From Pseudonocardiales bacterium (GTDB taxonomy: Bacteria; Actinomycetota; Actinomycetes; Mycobacteriales; Pseudonocardiaceae): a DNA stretch of 51,115 nucleotides. The DNA is taken from positions 1 through 51,115 of the forward strand of contig JAFATA010000011.1 of assembly GCA_019244165.1 (NCBI GenBank), written 5' to 3'. Of the stretch, positions 44,271 to 51,115 are shown piece by piece; position 1 is the stretch's first letter; each line of letters starts with the position of its first letter. The notes under the pieces were generated by a model, which worked only from the letters and a program-made list of their open reading frames with translations, was not told the DNA's origin and ran no database searches. The position numbers and the translations under genes are program-made.

Positions 44271-46093
44271 CGGTCGAGGAGCTGATGCCGGTAGTGCCAG
44301 GCCAGCTCAAGGCAAGCGCGGGAGATCGGCGACAGCGGCTCGGAGCGCAGCCGCTCACGAGCCGCCGCAGTGAACGGAATCCCGACTGTGGGACAGCCGG
44401 CCTTGGTGCTGACCGCAGCCCCTTCCTCATTCACAGCGACCATTCCGGCAAACAGCGCATCGAACACCGGTGAGGCGATGACCGCGACCGTCAGCAACTC
44501 TACCCACAGGGTGAGCGGTTCGAGCACCACTGCGCAGGCAAAGACACGGAAGTCACCGGCCTGGCGCGCTCGCTCGAAGGACACAAAGGGCTCCTCCGTA
44601 TCGTAGCCGATGGGGTCGGCACTGTTACCATCATGCTCACTATTGCCGAGAAATTCCTCGGAATACTCGCGCTGGACGTTACGCCAGAGCGAGAAATCAT
44701 TGGACTGATGTGCTGGCGCGAGGGCTGCGGGCTGGAAAACACCGGCGGGCGCTACGTGGTACATGCCGCCCGCGACGGCCACCGACGTGGCGTCCCGCCG
44801 ATGCAGGTACATACAGTGACCCTCGATGGGATCGCGCCGGATCGTCAGCGTATTGATACTGGGCAACATCGGCCGCGCGGACAAATCGAACGGGTCAACG
44901 ATGCTCCGGCGGAACGGCAGCTCCGCGAAACTCGGGCGCTTTCGACCCGCCGCGAGCCACGCCTGGGCGAGTTCGTGACCCAATGCCTCACCCACGTCAA
45001 GAACGTCAAAGTAGCTCGTGTAGTTAAACCCCAGGATCCCCTGCGATCCGACCCATGTCACGTCAAGCAACCGATAGCTGACGCGATTGTCAAACAGTCT
45101 GGGCCGGGCAAGGTCCCGCAGGGCGCGTGAGTAGCGGTCGTAGCGCTCACCGCTGGCCATCAGGGGCCGCACGCCTGCTGACGGGGAACCCTTGCCTCCC
45201 AGCCGCGGTGTCGGTGCTTCGGCGCGCCACGCCAGCTCGATGTCAGTTAGGTCTACCGGACCGTCTGGCATCCACCGTGCCGAAGTGAGGACCGTGGTGC
45301 CGGGGATGCGCTGTTCAGCCGGATACAGCTCGGCGGCCAGATCGCCCAGAAGGGCGCGGTGGGCGTTGAGCTGGCGCCGGACGCCCCGCCAGTGCTCCTG
45401 GCTATCCCGGACCGGGCCCGGTCGGTCGCTGACGTGGGAGGCGAACGGGATGGCGTCGGCCGACTGGTCCGGCAGGACACCCAGCCGCTCCGGGGGGATG
45501 CCCAGCGTCCTGGCGATGTGCCGCAGCTCTGTGACGTCTCGCAGAGCCTGGGTGCCGTTCTCCAGCTTGGACAGCGTCGACTGCGTGGTTTTGAGTTCGA
45601 CGGCTGCGCGCTTTTGGGTCAGCCCTTCGTAGTTGCGGTACCAGCGGATGATCTGCCCCACGTCCGAACCGTCTGGCGGCGTCGTTGCGGCATGCGCTAC
45701 CTGTAACCAGCCCATGAAGCCTCCCTCCGCAGTGTCCTCGGCCGTCTCGGCCATGATCGCAGATGAGGCTGTCGGGTCGTCCACCGCTGTCCCGGTTACG
45801 GCTTCAGCGGTGCGAGCGGAATCCGCCGATGGTGGTCTCGCTGGCTTCGGCGTGGCGTCCGTTTCGACGATATTCCTGGTAAACCGTGCTTGGGCGCCCT
45901 CTCCGGCGCGTTCCAAGGTGGTATCCAATGCTTGCTGCATCTCAGCACTCGGTACACGGTCGGGCTTCTGGTGCCAGGTTGCGACCGTCCTGACCGCAGT
46001 GCCCAGATGCGCGGCAAACGACTCGTTGGTCATCCGTAGTGCGGCTTGCAGCGCGCACGCGGTGCGACCTGTCCACAGTTGCACCGTCTCCAT
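44267..46093 (-). CDS. Large XRE-family regulator with two HTH regions
   Basis: The 608-residue protein has an N-terminal HTH-like part (ACALQAALRMTNESFAAHLG, then TAVRTVATWHQKPDRVPSAE) and a second, clear XRE HTH (IRWYRNYEGLTQKRAAVELK, then TTQSTLSKLENGTQALRDVT). A long C-terminal region includes DFSLWRNVQREYSEEFLGNS and SPVFDALFAGMVAVNEEG. Large actinomycete regulators of this type share the C-terminal region, whose role is unknown. The ATG at 46093 is used; the frame extends 25 residues upstream. A 17-bp palindrome lies 59 bases before the start. Confidence 0.8.
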   Translation of the reverse strand: METVQLWTGRTACALQAALRMTNESFAAHLGTAVRTVATWHQKPDRVPSAEMQQALDTTLERAGEGAQARFTRNIVETDATPKPARPPSADSARTAEAVTGTAVDDPTASSAIMAETAEDTAEGGFMGWLQVAHAATTPPDGSDVGQIIRWYRNYEGLTQKRAAVELKTTQSTLSKLENGTQALRDVTELRHIARTLGIPPERLGVLPDQSADAIPFASHVSDRPGPVRDSQEHWRGVRRQLNAHRALLGDLAAELYPAEQRIPGTTVLTSARWMPDGPVDLTDIELAWRAEAPTPRLGGKGSPSAGVRPLMASGERYDRYSRALRDLARPRLFDNRVSYRLLDVTWVGSQGILGFNYTSYFDVLDVGEALGHELAQAWLAAGRKRPSFAELPFRRSIVDPFDLSARPMLPSINTLTIRRDPIEGHCMYLHRRDATSVAVAGGMYHVAPAGVFQPAALAPAHQSNDFSLWRNVQREYSEEFLGNSEHDGNSADPIGYDTEEPFVSFERARQAGDFRVFACAVVLEPLTLWVELLTVAVIASPVFDALFAGMVAVNEEGAAVSTKAGCPTVGIPFTAAARERLRSEPLSPISRACLELAWHYRHQLLDR

Positions 46094-46151
46094 CAGAAAC
46101 AGCTCCGAAAGCCGCGAAGTGCACAACAAATGCACGGGAAGTGTGCGAGTG

Positions 46152-46168
46152 ATGCATCGCCGATGCAT
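46152..46168. promoter_or_regulatory. 17-bp palindrome, candidate operator of the large XRE gene
   Basis: ATGCATCG-C-CGATGCAT is perfect, 59-75 bases upstream of the large XRE start, in the 134-bp gap behind the smaller XRE gene. It is a likely binding site for one of these regulators. Confidence 0.55.
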
Positions 46169-46227
46169 GGTTGATGCGGCGGATTCGCCGTTGACTTGTC
46201 GGCATGCAGAGCAGTCACCAGAAGCAC

Positions 46228-46656
46228 TTAACCCTTCATTCGTTTTCGGCTCGGGTCAACGAAGCTGATCAACGCTTCGACGTTGGCGTTGATCTCTTCG
46301 AGTCGACTGTTCAACTCGTCAATGGAGCCGAGCTGTGTTTCTATCTGCGCAAGGCGGTATTCAATCGCGGCCAGCCTTCCGAGAACGTCGTCATCAGAAC
46401 GGCTCACGGGTTCGCCGAGATCCGGGACGCGCTGGCCCTTCAGTACCGCAATCAGGTGCCGCGGGTGCCACCCCAGCGCCGTGGACAGCGCTTCCAACGT
46501 GCGCGCGCTCCGCCGACGCTGCGCGGAGTTGTGGTAAAGCTCACCGACCGTCGCTTTCGAGACCCGCGAGCGCTCCATCAGCTCGCGCTGATTGATGCCG
46601 AGCTCTGTCACGCGCTGGCTGATCGCCCGCGCAACGGCCGCCCAGTCCTCCACCAC
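46228..46656 (-). CDS. XRE-family regulator with coiled-coil tail
   Basis: The 142-residue protein has an N-terminal HTH (ISQRVTELGINQRELMERSR, then VSKATVGELYHNSAQRRRSA) and a helical tail (VLGRLAAIEYRLAQIETQLG, then ELNSRLEEINANVEALI) likely to form a coiled coil. The start is a GTG (46656 or 46653). It diverges from the excisionase-like gene across an AT-rich repeat region, as a maintenance regulator of a mobile element would. Confidence 0.85.
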   Translation of the reverse strand: MVEDWAAVARAISQRVTELGINQRELMERSRVSKATVGELYHNSAQRRRSARTLEALSTALGWHPRHLIAVLKGQRVPDLGEPVSRSDDDVLGRLAAIEYRLAQIETQLGSIDELNSRLEEINANVEALISFVDPSRKRMKG

Positions 46657-46750
46657 GTATTCCTCCGCGCTCCCGCCTTGGCGCCGAAGAGTAGCGCGGA
46701 CTCACGCGGCTGCAGGGACGTATCCGGGCCAAAGGCGCCCCCACGCGTCT

Positions 46751-46792
46751 TTGACGGATTAAATCATCCGAATAAATGTCATCAAATCATCC
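46751..46792 (+). promoter_or_regulatory. AT-rich divergent control region with direct repeats
   Basis: TTGACG (46751-46756) and TAAATG (46773-46778), 16 bases apart, are a possible promoter for the excisionase-translocase operon. The 9-bp direct repeat AAATCATCC (46761-46769 and 46784-46792) overlaps and follows it. The region is AT-rich against a GC-rich background, as expected for an operator of the divergent XRE regulator. Confidence 0.5.
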
Positions 46793-46821
46793 ATCATGTT
46801 GTGATCAGAAGGGCTTCTTTC

Positions 46822-47058
46822 ATGTGTGCTGACATGCTCAACGCCGGGCGTCCGGCGTACTACACGGTTCGGCAAGCCGCCGGGATTCTTGGCGTCAAGC
46901 CCTCGACCGTCTCTCGCGCTATTCGTCTGGGCACGTTGCGCGCTGTGCAGCGGCACGGCCAGCTGGTGGTTCCAGTCACTGCCCTGACGCGGCTGCTTGG
47001 AGAGCCCACCGGCAACGATCCGCAGGCCACCCCCGATGGCGGGGGTGAGTCCCGATGA
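46822..47058 (+). CDS. Excisionase-like HTH DNA-binding protein
   Basis: The 78-residue protein reads YYTVRQAAGILGVKPSTVSR and AIRLGTLRAVQRHGQLVVPV, the MerR/excisionase-type helix-turn-helix used by Xis proteins. The ATG at 46822 follows AGAAGGG. Its stop overlaps the next gene by ATGA, placing it first in the transfer operon. In an integrative element it could direct excision with the serine integrase, but the integrase gene is 7 kb away, so a regulator role is also possible. Confidence 0.75.
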   Translation: MCADMLNAGRPAYYTVRQAAGILGVKPSTVSRAIRLGTLRAVQRHGQLVVPVTALTRLLGEPTGNDPQATPDGGGESR

Positions 47059-47387
47059 GCCAGACACCGGGGGCGGTGCTCATCGTGGGACTGGCCCTGA
47101 CCGGGTTGGGGATCCTGGCGGCGTTTCGCAGCGGAGCCCGCAGTGGGCACCGCCTAGCCCGCCACAGCCAAGAAGTCACCCGCATGGGCGGCAACCTCCT
47201 CCGGGCACTGGGCACTGCGGCGTTCATCGTCGCCGTGCAGTGGGCGGTGGTGTGGTTCACCTCCGACCCCCGCGCGTGGGCGGTGGCCCTGGGAGTCCCC
47301 GCGTTGTTCGCTGGTGCCGCGATCGCCCGGATGTTCTCCGTCACCGAAATCATCCACCCGCCCACCCACCAGCGGGATCGCCGATGA
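47055..47387 (+). CDS. Small membrane protein of the transfer operon
   Basis: The 110-residue protein has three hydrophobic segments (AVLIVGLALTGLGILAAF; AAFIVAVQWAVVWF; WAVALGVPALFAGAAIARM). It is coupled by ATGA to the gene before and after. Genes of this kind precede the translocase in actinomycete elements, and may form part of the transfer complex. No family is recognised. Confidence 0.65.
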   Translation: MSQTPGAVLIVGLALTGLGILAAFRSGARSGHRLARHSQEVTRMGGNLLRALGTAAFIVAVQWAVVWFTSDPRAWAVALGVPALFAGAAIARMFSVTEIIHPPTHQRDRR

Positions 47388-49606
47388 CCAGCCACGTGCC
47401 ACCACCACAAGACGAATCCCCACCACAACCGTCAGCGATGAACGGCGCTCTGCCAGTCGCGGCCCACACGCGCAAGATGACATCAGCCGAGCCGGTATAC
47501 GACGGCGAAGTTGTGGACGACCTGCCGCGTGCCGTTCGGCGGGCGGCGCTCCGCCGGTTCGTGAGCTGGTGGGCGCGTTCTCGGTCGGTGCCGGTCGTAC
47601 TCAAATCCCGCCAAACGCTCAGACAGGCAGCCAAGGACATGATCGTGTGGTTCGTACGCTCGCCGTGTCGATTCGCCGGTGCGCTCAGCCGCGGAGTCGT
47701 CGTCGCTGCGCGCGGGTGGCGTCGGTGGGTACGGGTACACGACTACCGGGAGGCGGCCGAGCAGGCCGAGAAGCTGGCGGACAAGTTCCTCGAGATCCGC
47801 GCCTTGAGTCTGTTCCGATGGAAACTCACCACAGCCGCACTATGGTCCGGCGCGGCGGCGGTGATCGTTGTCGATCGCCTCTACGGCGCTGATGCCCTGT
47901 GGGTCACAGCCGGGGCCGCCATGGTTGCCCTGGCGATCACAGGACGACGCAAGGACGGCTCACCAGGCCGCAAAGCGGTGTTGGCCGGTCCGCGCACGCT
48001 GACCTGGACCATGGACCCGCAAGTGTTGGTCGACGCATTCCGGGACGCCAAGCTGATCGGCAAGGACGAAAGCTTGCGCCTGGTCGAGCGCGCCGCGCGG
48101 GTCGGTGATGGGTGGGCGATCACCGTTGACCTGCCGGCCACCCGCAAGGCGGCCGATGTGATCAAGCATCGGGACGCGCTGGCCTCCGCGCTGGCGGTCG
48201 ATGAGGTTCAGCTCATCGTGGAACGGGTGCGCGGCAAGGGTGGACACGCGGGGCGGGTGTTCCTCTGGGTGGCCGATGAGGACCCATACTCCGGTCCGCC
48301 GTTGCGGACGCCGTTGCTGGACGTGGAGTACTGGGATGCGTGGCGGCCGGTGCCCTTCGGCCGGGACGCCCGCCAACGTCGGATCGATCTTCCCTTGGTG
48401 TGGACCTCGCTGCTCGTGGGGGCGATTCCCCGACAAGGCAAGACCTTCGCGATTCGCCTCCCCGCCGCCGGGCTGATCCTGGACCCTTACACACGGCTGT
48501 ATGTGTTCGACGGCAAGGGCGGAAAAGACTGGGACGCCGCCGAGCAGGTCGCCTACCGGTTCGTGCGCGGCGACGAACTCGACCACGCCTACGCCGTGCG
48601 CGACCATCTCGCCGAACTCGTGGCAGAAGTCCAATCCCGCTTCGCCCGGATGGCCACACTAGACGACGAGATCTGCCCAGAATCGAAGATCACACCGGCC
48701 ATCTCGCGAGACCCGAACCTCGGAATGCCGATCACCGCAGTGATCATCGACGAGGTACACGTGTTCCTGGAAAACCCCACACGCGAACAGATCGGCGGCA
48801 AGAAAACCACGCTCGGCGAGTACATCGCCGACCTGCTGACCTACCTGGTTCGTAAGGGGCCAGCGGCCGGAATCGTCGTCATCCTGGCCACTCAGCGTCC
48901 GGACTCCAACACCATCCCCTCACGGCTGCGGGCGGTGCTCGGGTCACGGTTCGCCCTGCGAGTGATGGACTGGCGGGACTCCAACATCGTGTTGGGCGAA
49001 CAGATGAACACCCGCGGATACGACGCTTCGACCCTGCTGCCGTCCCACAAGGGGGTGGGGATTCTGCGGCCGGACGGCGAGACCGACGCCGGGGCGGACG
49101 TCGTGGCGATGACGGTGCGCACGTACTACATGCCCAACCCGCAGTGGCGGGAGGTCTGCGCCCGCGGGCGGGCGTTGCGGGAATCAGCCGGAACGCTGGC
49201 CGGTCATGCCGTCGGCGACGATCAGCGACAGGCGATCGACCCGGCCAGTGTGGTGAAGGCTCTCGGTGCCGGAGCGGTAGTTGAGACCGAAGGATGCAGT
49301 GCGGATCGGCTATCCGAGTTGCCGGAACCATTGGCGTCCGTTGTCGACTATCTCGGTGATGATCTCGGTCCGCACAGGCGGGAGTTCGTGCCCACGGCCG
49401 AACTGACCGACGAACTGGACATGGAACCAGGCATGTTCGCTCGGCAGATGGGCGAATTGGGGTGCCGACCCACCCGCCAATACGTGCCGACTGAGCACGG
49501 TGCGCTACGACGGGTGCGCGGCTACCTCACAGCAGACATCCGGGCAGCCCTCGAACGAGCGGCAACCAACGAAATTTGCTCCCACGCAAAAACGCATGCC
49601 AACTGA
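47384..49606 (+). CDS. FtsK/SpoIIIE-type DNA translocase (TraB-like)
   Basis: The 740-residue protein has two hydrophobic segments (about residues 150-190), a Walker A in LVGAIPRQGKTFAIRL (near residue 350), Walker B AVIIDEVHVFLEN (near 455), and ILATQRPDSNTIPSRLRAVL, a sensor-like stretch of the FtsK family. The C-terminal region has an HTH-like segment (TAELTDELDMEPGMFARQMG). In AICEs this single protein moves double-stranded DNA in conjugation. The ATG at 47384 overlaps the preceding stop by ATGA; the frame upstream is not homologous. Confidence 0.9.
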   Translation: MTSHVPPPQDESPPQPSAMNGALPVAAHTRKMTSAEPVYDGEVVDDLPRAVRRAALRRFVSWWARSRSVPVVLKSRQTLRQAAKDMIVWFVRSPCRFAGALSRGVVVAARGWRRWVRVHDYREAAEQAEKLADKFLEIRALSLFRWKLTTAALWSGAAAVIVVDRLYGADALWVTAGAAMVALAITGRRKDGSPGRKAVLAGPRTLTWTMDPQVLVDAFRDAKLIGKDESLRLVERAARVGDGWAITVDLPATRKAADVIKHRDALASALAVDEVQLIVERVRGKGGHAGRVFLWVADEDPYSGPPLRTPLLDVEYWDAWRPVPFGRDARQRRIDLPLVWTSLLVGAIPRQGKTFAIRLPAAGLILDPYTRLYVFDGKGGKDWDAAEQVAYRFVRGDELDHAYAVRDHLAELVAEVQSRFARMATLDDEICPESKITPAISRDPNLGMPITAVIIDEVHVFLENPTREQIGGKKTTLGEYIADLLTYLVRKGPAAGIVVILATQRPDSNTIPSRLRAVLGSRFALRVMDWRDSNIVLGEQMNTRGYDASTLLPSHKGVGILRPDGETDAGADVVAMTVRTYYMPNPQWREVCARGRALRESAGTLAGHAVGDDQRQAIDPASVVKALGAGAVVETEGCSADRLSELPEPLASVVDYLGDDLGPHRREFVPTAELTDELDMEPGMFARQMGELGCRPTRQYVPTEHGALRRVRGYLTADIRAALERAATNEICSHAKTHAN

Positions 49607-50048
49607 TTCGCCGACCGACCAGTTCGCGTATTCCACGTCCGCTGGCGGAGGCCGGGTCAAGACACACCGCAAAGCTCCCGACCACCCCCTCATTGCCCCT
49701 GGGGAAAGGAAAACACATCTGATAAACAAGCCAAACCACTCAAAACAACGACCCAACACCAAGAGGACACGAAGAAGCGCTGAGCATGCACAATCAACCG
49801 CAACAGCACCAGATACCGACGCAAGCAACTCACCCGGACCGCTACCACACCCCCGGACGCAGCCCGCCCGGACCGCACAAGCGCCGCCGCCGAGCATCAG
49901 CGATCCCGCGATCCCGGAGCGCGCCACGGTCCTCGCTGAGCACGTCCGGACCGTCGTCGACTCGTTCCCGCCGCTGACCCCCGAGCAGCGAGACCGCATC
50001 GCCACTTTGCTGCACATCCCTGGTAACCGGAGAGGCGACCCGGCATGA
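49596..50048 (+). CDS. Hypothetical protein after the translocase
   Basis: The frame of 150 residues starts at an ATG that overlaps the translocase stop. Its first 100 residues are Pro/Thr/Ser/Arg-rich and disordered. The last part, AVLAEHVRTVVDSFPPLTPE-like (TVLAEHVRTVVDSFPPLTPE, then QRDRIATLLHI), is a plausible short helical module. This C-terminal ending with LTPEQRDRxAxLL is common in small actinomycete element proteins. Function unknown. Confidence 0.45.
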   Translation: MPTDSPTDQFAYSTSAGGGRVKTHRKAPDHPLIAPGERKTHLINKPNHSKQRPNTKRTRRSAEHAQSTATAPDTDASNSPGPLPHPRTQPARTAQAPPPSISDPAIPERATVLAEHVRTVVDSFPPLTPEQRDRIATLLHIPGNRRGDPA

Positions 50049-50152
50049 CGAACCTTCAGAGGTATGTGACAGCAATCTTCAGCGGGAGGATGTCCCGCCC
50101 GTCGTTGATTTTCGGTGGCGGTCATGATCGTCAGGCGGCGATCACGGGCTCA

Positions 50153-50292
50153 GGCACTGTCAAGTTAACCTTGATCATGATCTACTTTGCTAAAGTAACC
50201 GCAAAATGAGCCACTGTTCGGCGAGTGTGACCGCTACATCTTGTGGTTGCTTTAGCAAAGTAGATCATGATCAAGGTTAACTTGACAGTGCC
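50153..50292. repeat. 140-bp element with 48-bp terminal inverted repeats
   Basis: The arms (50153-50200 and 50245-50292) match at 47 of 48 positions; each begins GGCACTGTCAAGTTAACCTT. The 44-bp centre has no ORF. The structure is that of a MITE or a solo pair of IS ends. The tip GGCACTGT is like ends of IS6-family elements, but no transposase is present. No target-site duplication was found. The right arm ends in the reading frame of a DNA polymerase fragment. Confidence 0.85.
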
Positions 50293-50621
50293 CCGAGGTG
50301 GGTGATGCGGGCGCAGAGGTGCTGCACGGCGTGTTCCCGGGCCAACACGGCAGGGGGCACAGGGGGAAGCTGCTGGGCGAGGGCCGCGGTGTCCAGCACG
50401 TCAGAGGCGGCGTAGCGGATCATGGTGGGCCAGGTGGGGTCCACCTGTGCCCACCCCGACCGTGACACTGGGGTGGTGGCTTCGGTGTCGGTCAACCAGC
50501 CCCCACGGGCGAACAACTGGACCCTCGCGGCCTCCGCCTGGGGGGTGAGCGCCTGGGTGCCAAGGACGGCTGCGGCGAGCTTTTTCAGGCCCGGATCACT
50601 GCCGGTGCTGGCCGGGTCACT
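50293..50621 (-). pseudogene. Fragment of a phage-type DNA polymerase (3'-5' exonuclease region)
   Basis: The minus-strand frame contains GLKKLAAAVLGTQALTPQAE and PTMIRYAASDVLDTAALAQQ, then LPPVPPAVLAREHAVQHLCA. The pattern YAxxDVLDTxxL is the third exonuclease motif (YxxxD) of family A DNA polymerases as found in actinomycete phages and elements. The fragment is cut at its 5' side by the IS5-type element and at its 3' side by the 140-bp inverted-repeat element. The assignment rests on the exo motif and following segment. Confidence 0.5.
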
Positions 50622-51115
50622 GAGAGCCTGTTGGCAAATGGTCACGCAGCTTGTTGATCATGTTGTTCGGGTGCCGGCGCGAGGGTGCGGGGCTGGCCCC
50701 ATCGAGGATGAGGCGGTGCACCAGACTTCGTGCGGTCCAGTTGCCGGGTCATGATCGCGATGGTGGCCCAGAGCACCATGGCTTCGTGGTGGGCGGGTCG
50801 TCGTTCGTAGTCGCGGACCAGGCGGCGGTAACGCATCAGCCAGCCGAAGGTGCGTTCGACGACCCAGCGACGGGGCAGCACGACAAATCCCGTGGTGTCG
50901 TCGCTGCGTTTGACGATGGTGAGGGTCAGGGCCAGCACGGTGTGTGCCCAGCTCACCAGGCGCCCGGCATAGCCGCCATCAGCCCACACGAGAGTGATCG
51001 TGGAGAATCGCTCGCGCACCAGGGCTAGTAGCCGAAACGCCCCGTCGCGGTCTTGCACCGAGGCGGCGGTGACGACCACGGCCAGCACCAGCCCGAGGGA
51101 GTCGACAGCGAGGTG
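50622..51115 (-). mobile_element. IS5-family insertion sequence, one end (runs off the window)
   Basis: The terminus is probably at about 50622-50641 (GAGAGCCTGTTGGCAAAT), where the polymerase frame is interrupted. The rest of the element and the other inverted repeat are beyond the window. Confidence 0.65.
50642..51115 (-). CDS. IS5-family transposase, C-terminal part
   Basis: The frame is open to the window edge and includes HLAVDSLGLVLAVVVTAAS, TLVWADGGYAGRLVSWAH, and VVERTFGWLMRYRRLVRDYE, which contain the second Asp and the Glu (DDE) of IS5-type transposases with the R-x-x-x-E-R-T-F pattern. The N-terminal part lies outside the window. Whether it is intact cannot be told. Confidence 0.9.
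   Translation of the reverse strand, partial: HLAVDSLGLVLAVVVTAASVQDRDGAFRLLALVRERFSTITLVWADGGYAGRLVSWAHTVLALTLTIVKRSDDTTGFVVLPRRWVVERTFGWLMRYRRLVRDYERRPAHHEAMVLWATIAIMTRQLDRTKSGAPPHPRWGQPRTLAPAPEQHDQQAA

Larger units (their letters stand above)
39038..50292. mobile_element. Putative actinomycete integrative (conjugative) element, right end damaged
   Basis: The block from the serine integrase to the inverted repeat has an accessory gene content: integrase, XRE regulators, an excisionase-like HTH protein, small membrane protein, an FtsK/TraB-type translocase and several small unknowns. These are the hallmarks of AICE-type elements, in which a single translocase moves double-stranded DNA between mycelia. 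The limits are not defined: no att repeats or tRNA target were found in the window, and a replication gene is present only as a polymerase fragment beyond 50292. Confidence 0.6.

Overview
The window is high-GC actinobacterial DNA, most likely from the order Pseudonocardiales or a close relative. The evidence is heavy use of GTG starts, many 4-base ATGA/GTGA overlaps, and a gene order that matches mycobacteria: ilvC-ilvN-ilvB / cfp6 (PH-domain protein) / lppZ-like lipoprotein / gatB-gatA-gatC / ACT-domain protein, and elsewhere lpqW-typA. No rRNA, tRNA or CRISPR array was seen.

Region 1 (1-10.7 kb) is conserved core. The branched-chain amino acid operon ilvBNC reads leftward behind a readable attenuator: a promoter, a nearly leaderless 14-residue leader peptide with three Val codons, and an intrinsic terminator hairpin. 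It is followed by the gatCAB operon for Gln-tRNA/Asn-tRNA amidation. A 21-bp perfect hairpin separates convergent lppZ and gatB.

Region 2 (11.3-18.9 kb) is a tightly coupled seven-gene cluster: a DrrAB-type exporter, a PRMT7-like methyltransferase, a MoaF-family protein, a VAO-type FAD oxidase broken by one extra G, an arginine amidinotransferase, and a P450 with an abnormal I-helix. It has no NRPS, PKS or other recognisable scaffold enzyme. I read it as a candidate pathway for a small guanidino metabolite.

Region 3 (19-26.7 kb) returns to core-type genes: two orphan oligopeptide-type binding lipoproteins (one LpqW-like), typA, a SEC-C protein and a pterin carbinolamine dehydratase (phhB). 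The last 57 bp of phhB recur 1.9 kb downstream. Between the copies lie a RelE-type toxin-antitoxin pair, a DJ-1/PfpI protein and decayed gene tails.

Region 4 (28.7-32 kb) is a second small cluster behind a palindrome: a phosphatidylserine-decarboxylase-like enzyme, a guanidino-group-modifying (DDAH/amidinotransferase) enzyme, a MATE exporter and a 26-codon stub of a Rossmann-type enzyme. Regions 2 and 4 both point to guanidine chemistry.

Region 5 (32-38.9 kb) carries an SGNH hydrolase, an XRE/TPR-type regulator, a VapBC pair and an alkylation-damage operon (ECF sigma factor, domain-swapped Ada, Ogt, 2OG-Fe(II) oxygenase).

Region 6 (39-51.1 kb) looks like an integrative conjugative element of actinomycete type: a large serine integrase, a HEPN-like protein, repeat-rich DNA, XRE regulators (one with a truncated paralogue), an NAD-dependent epimerase, an excisionase-like HTH protein, a small membrane protein and an FtsK/TraB-type translocase. 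Its right side is damaged: a 48-bp-arm inverted repeat and an IS5-family element bracket a fragment of a DNA polymerase gene, and the IS runs off the window.
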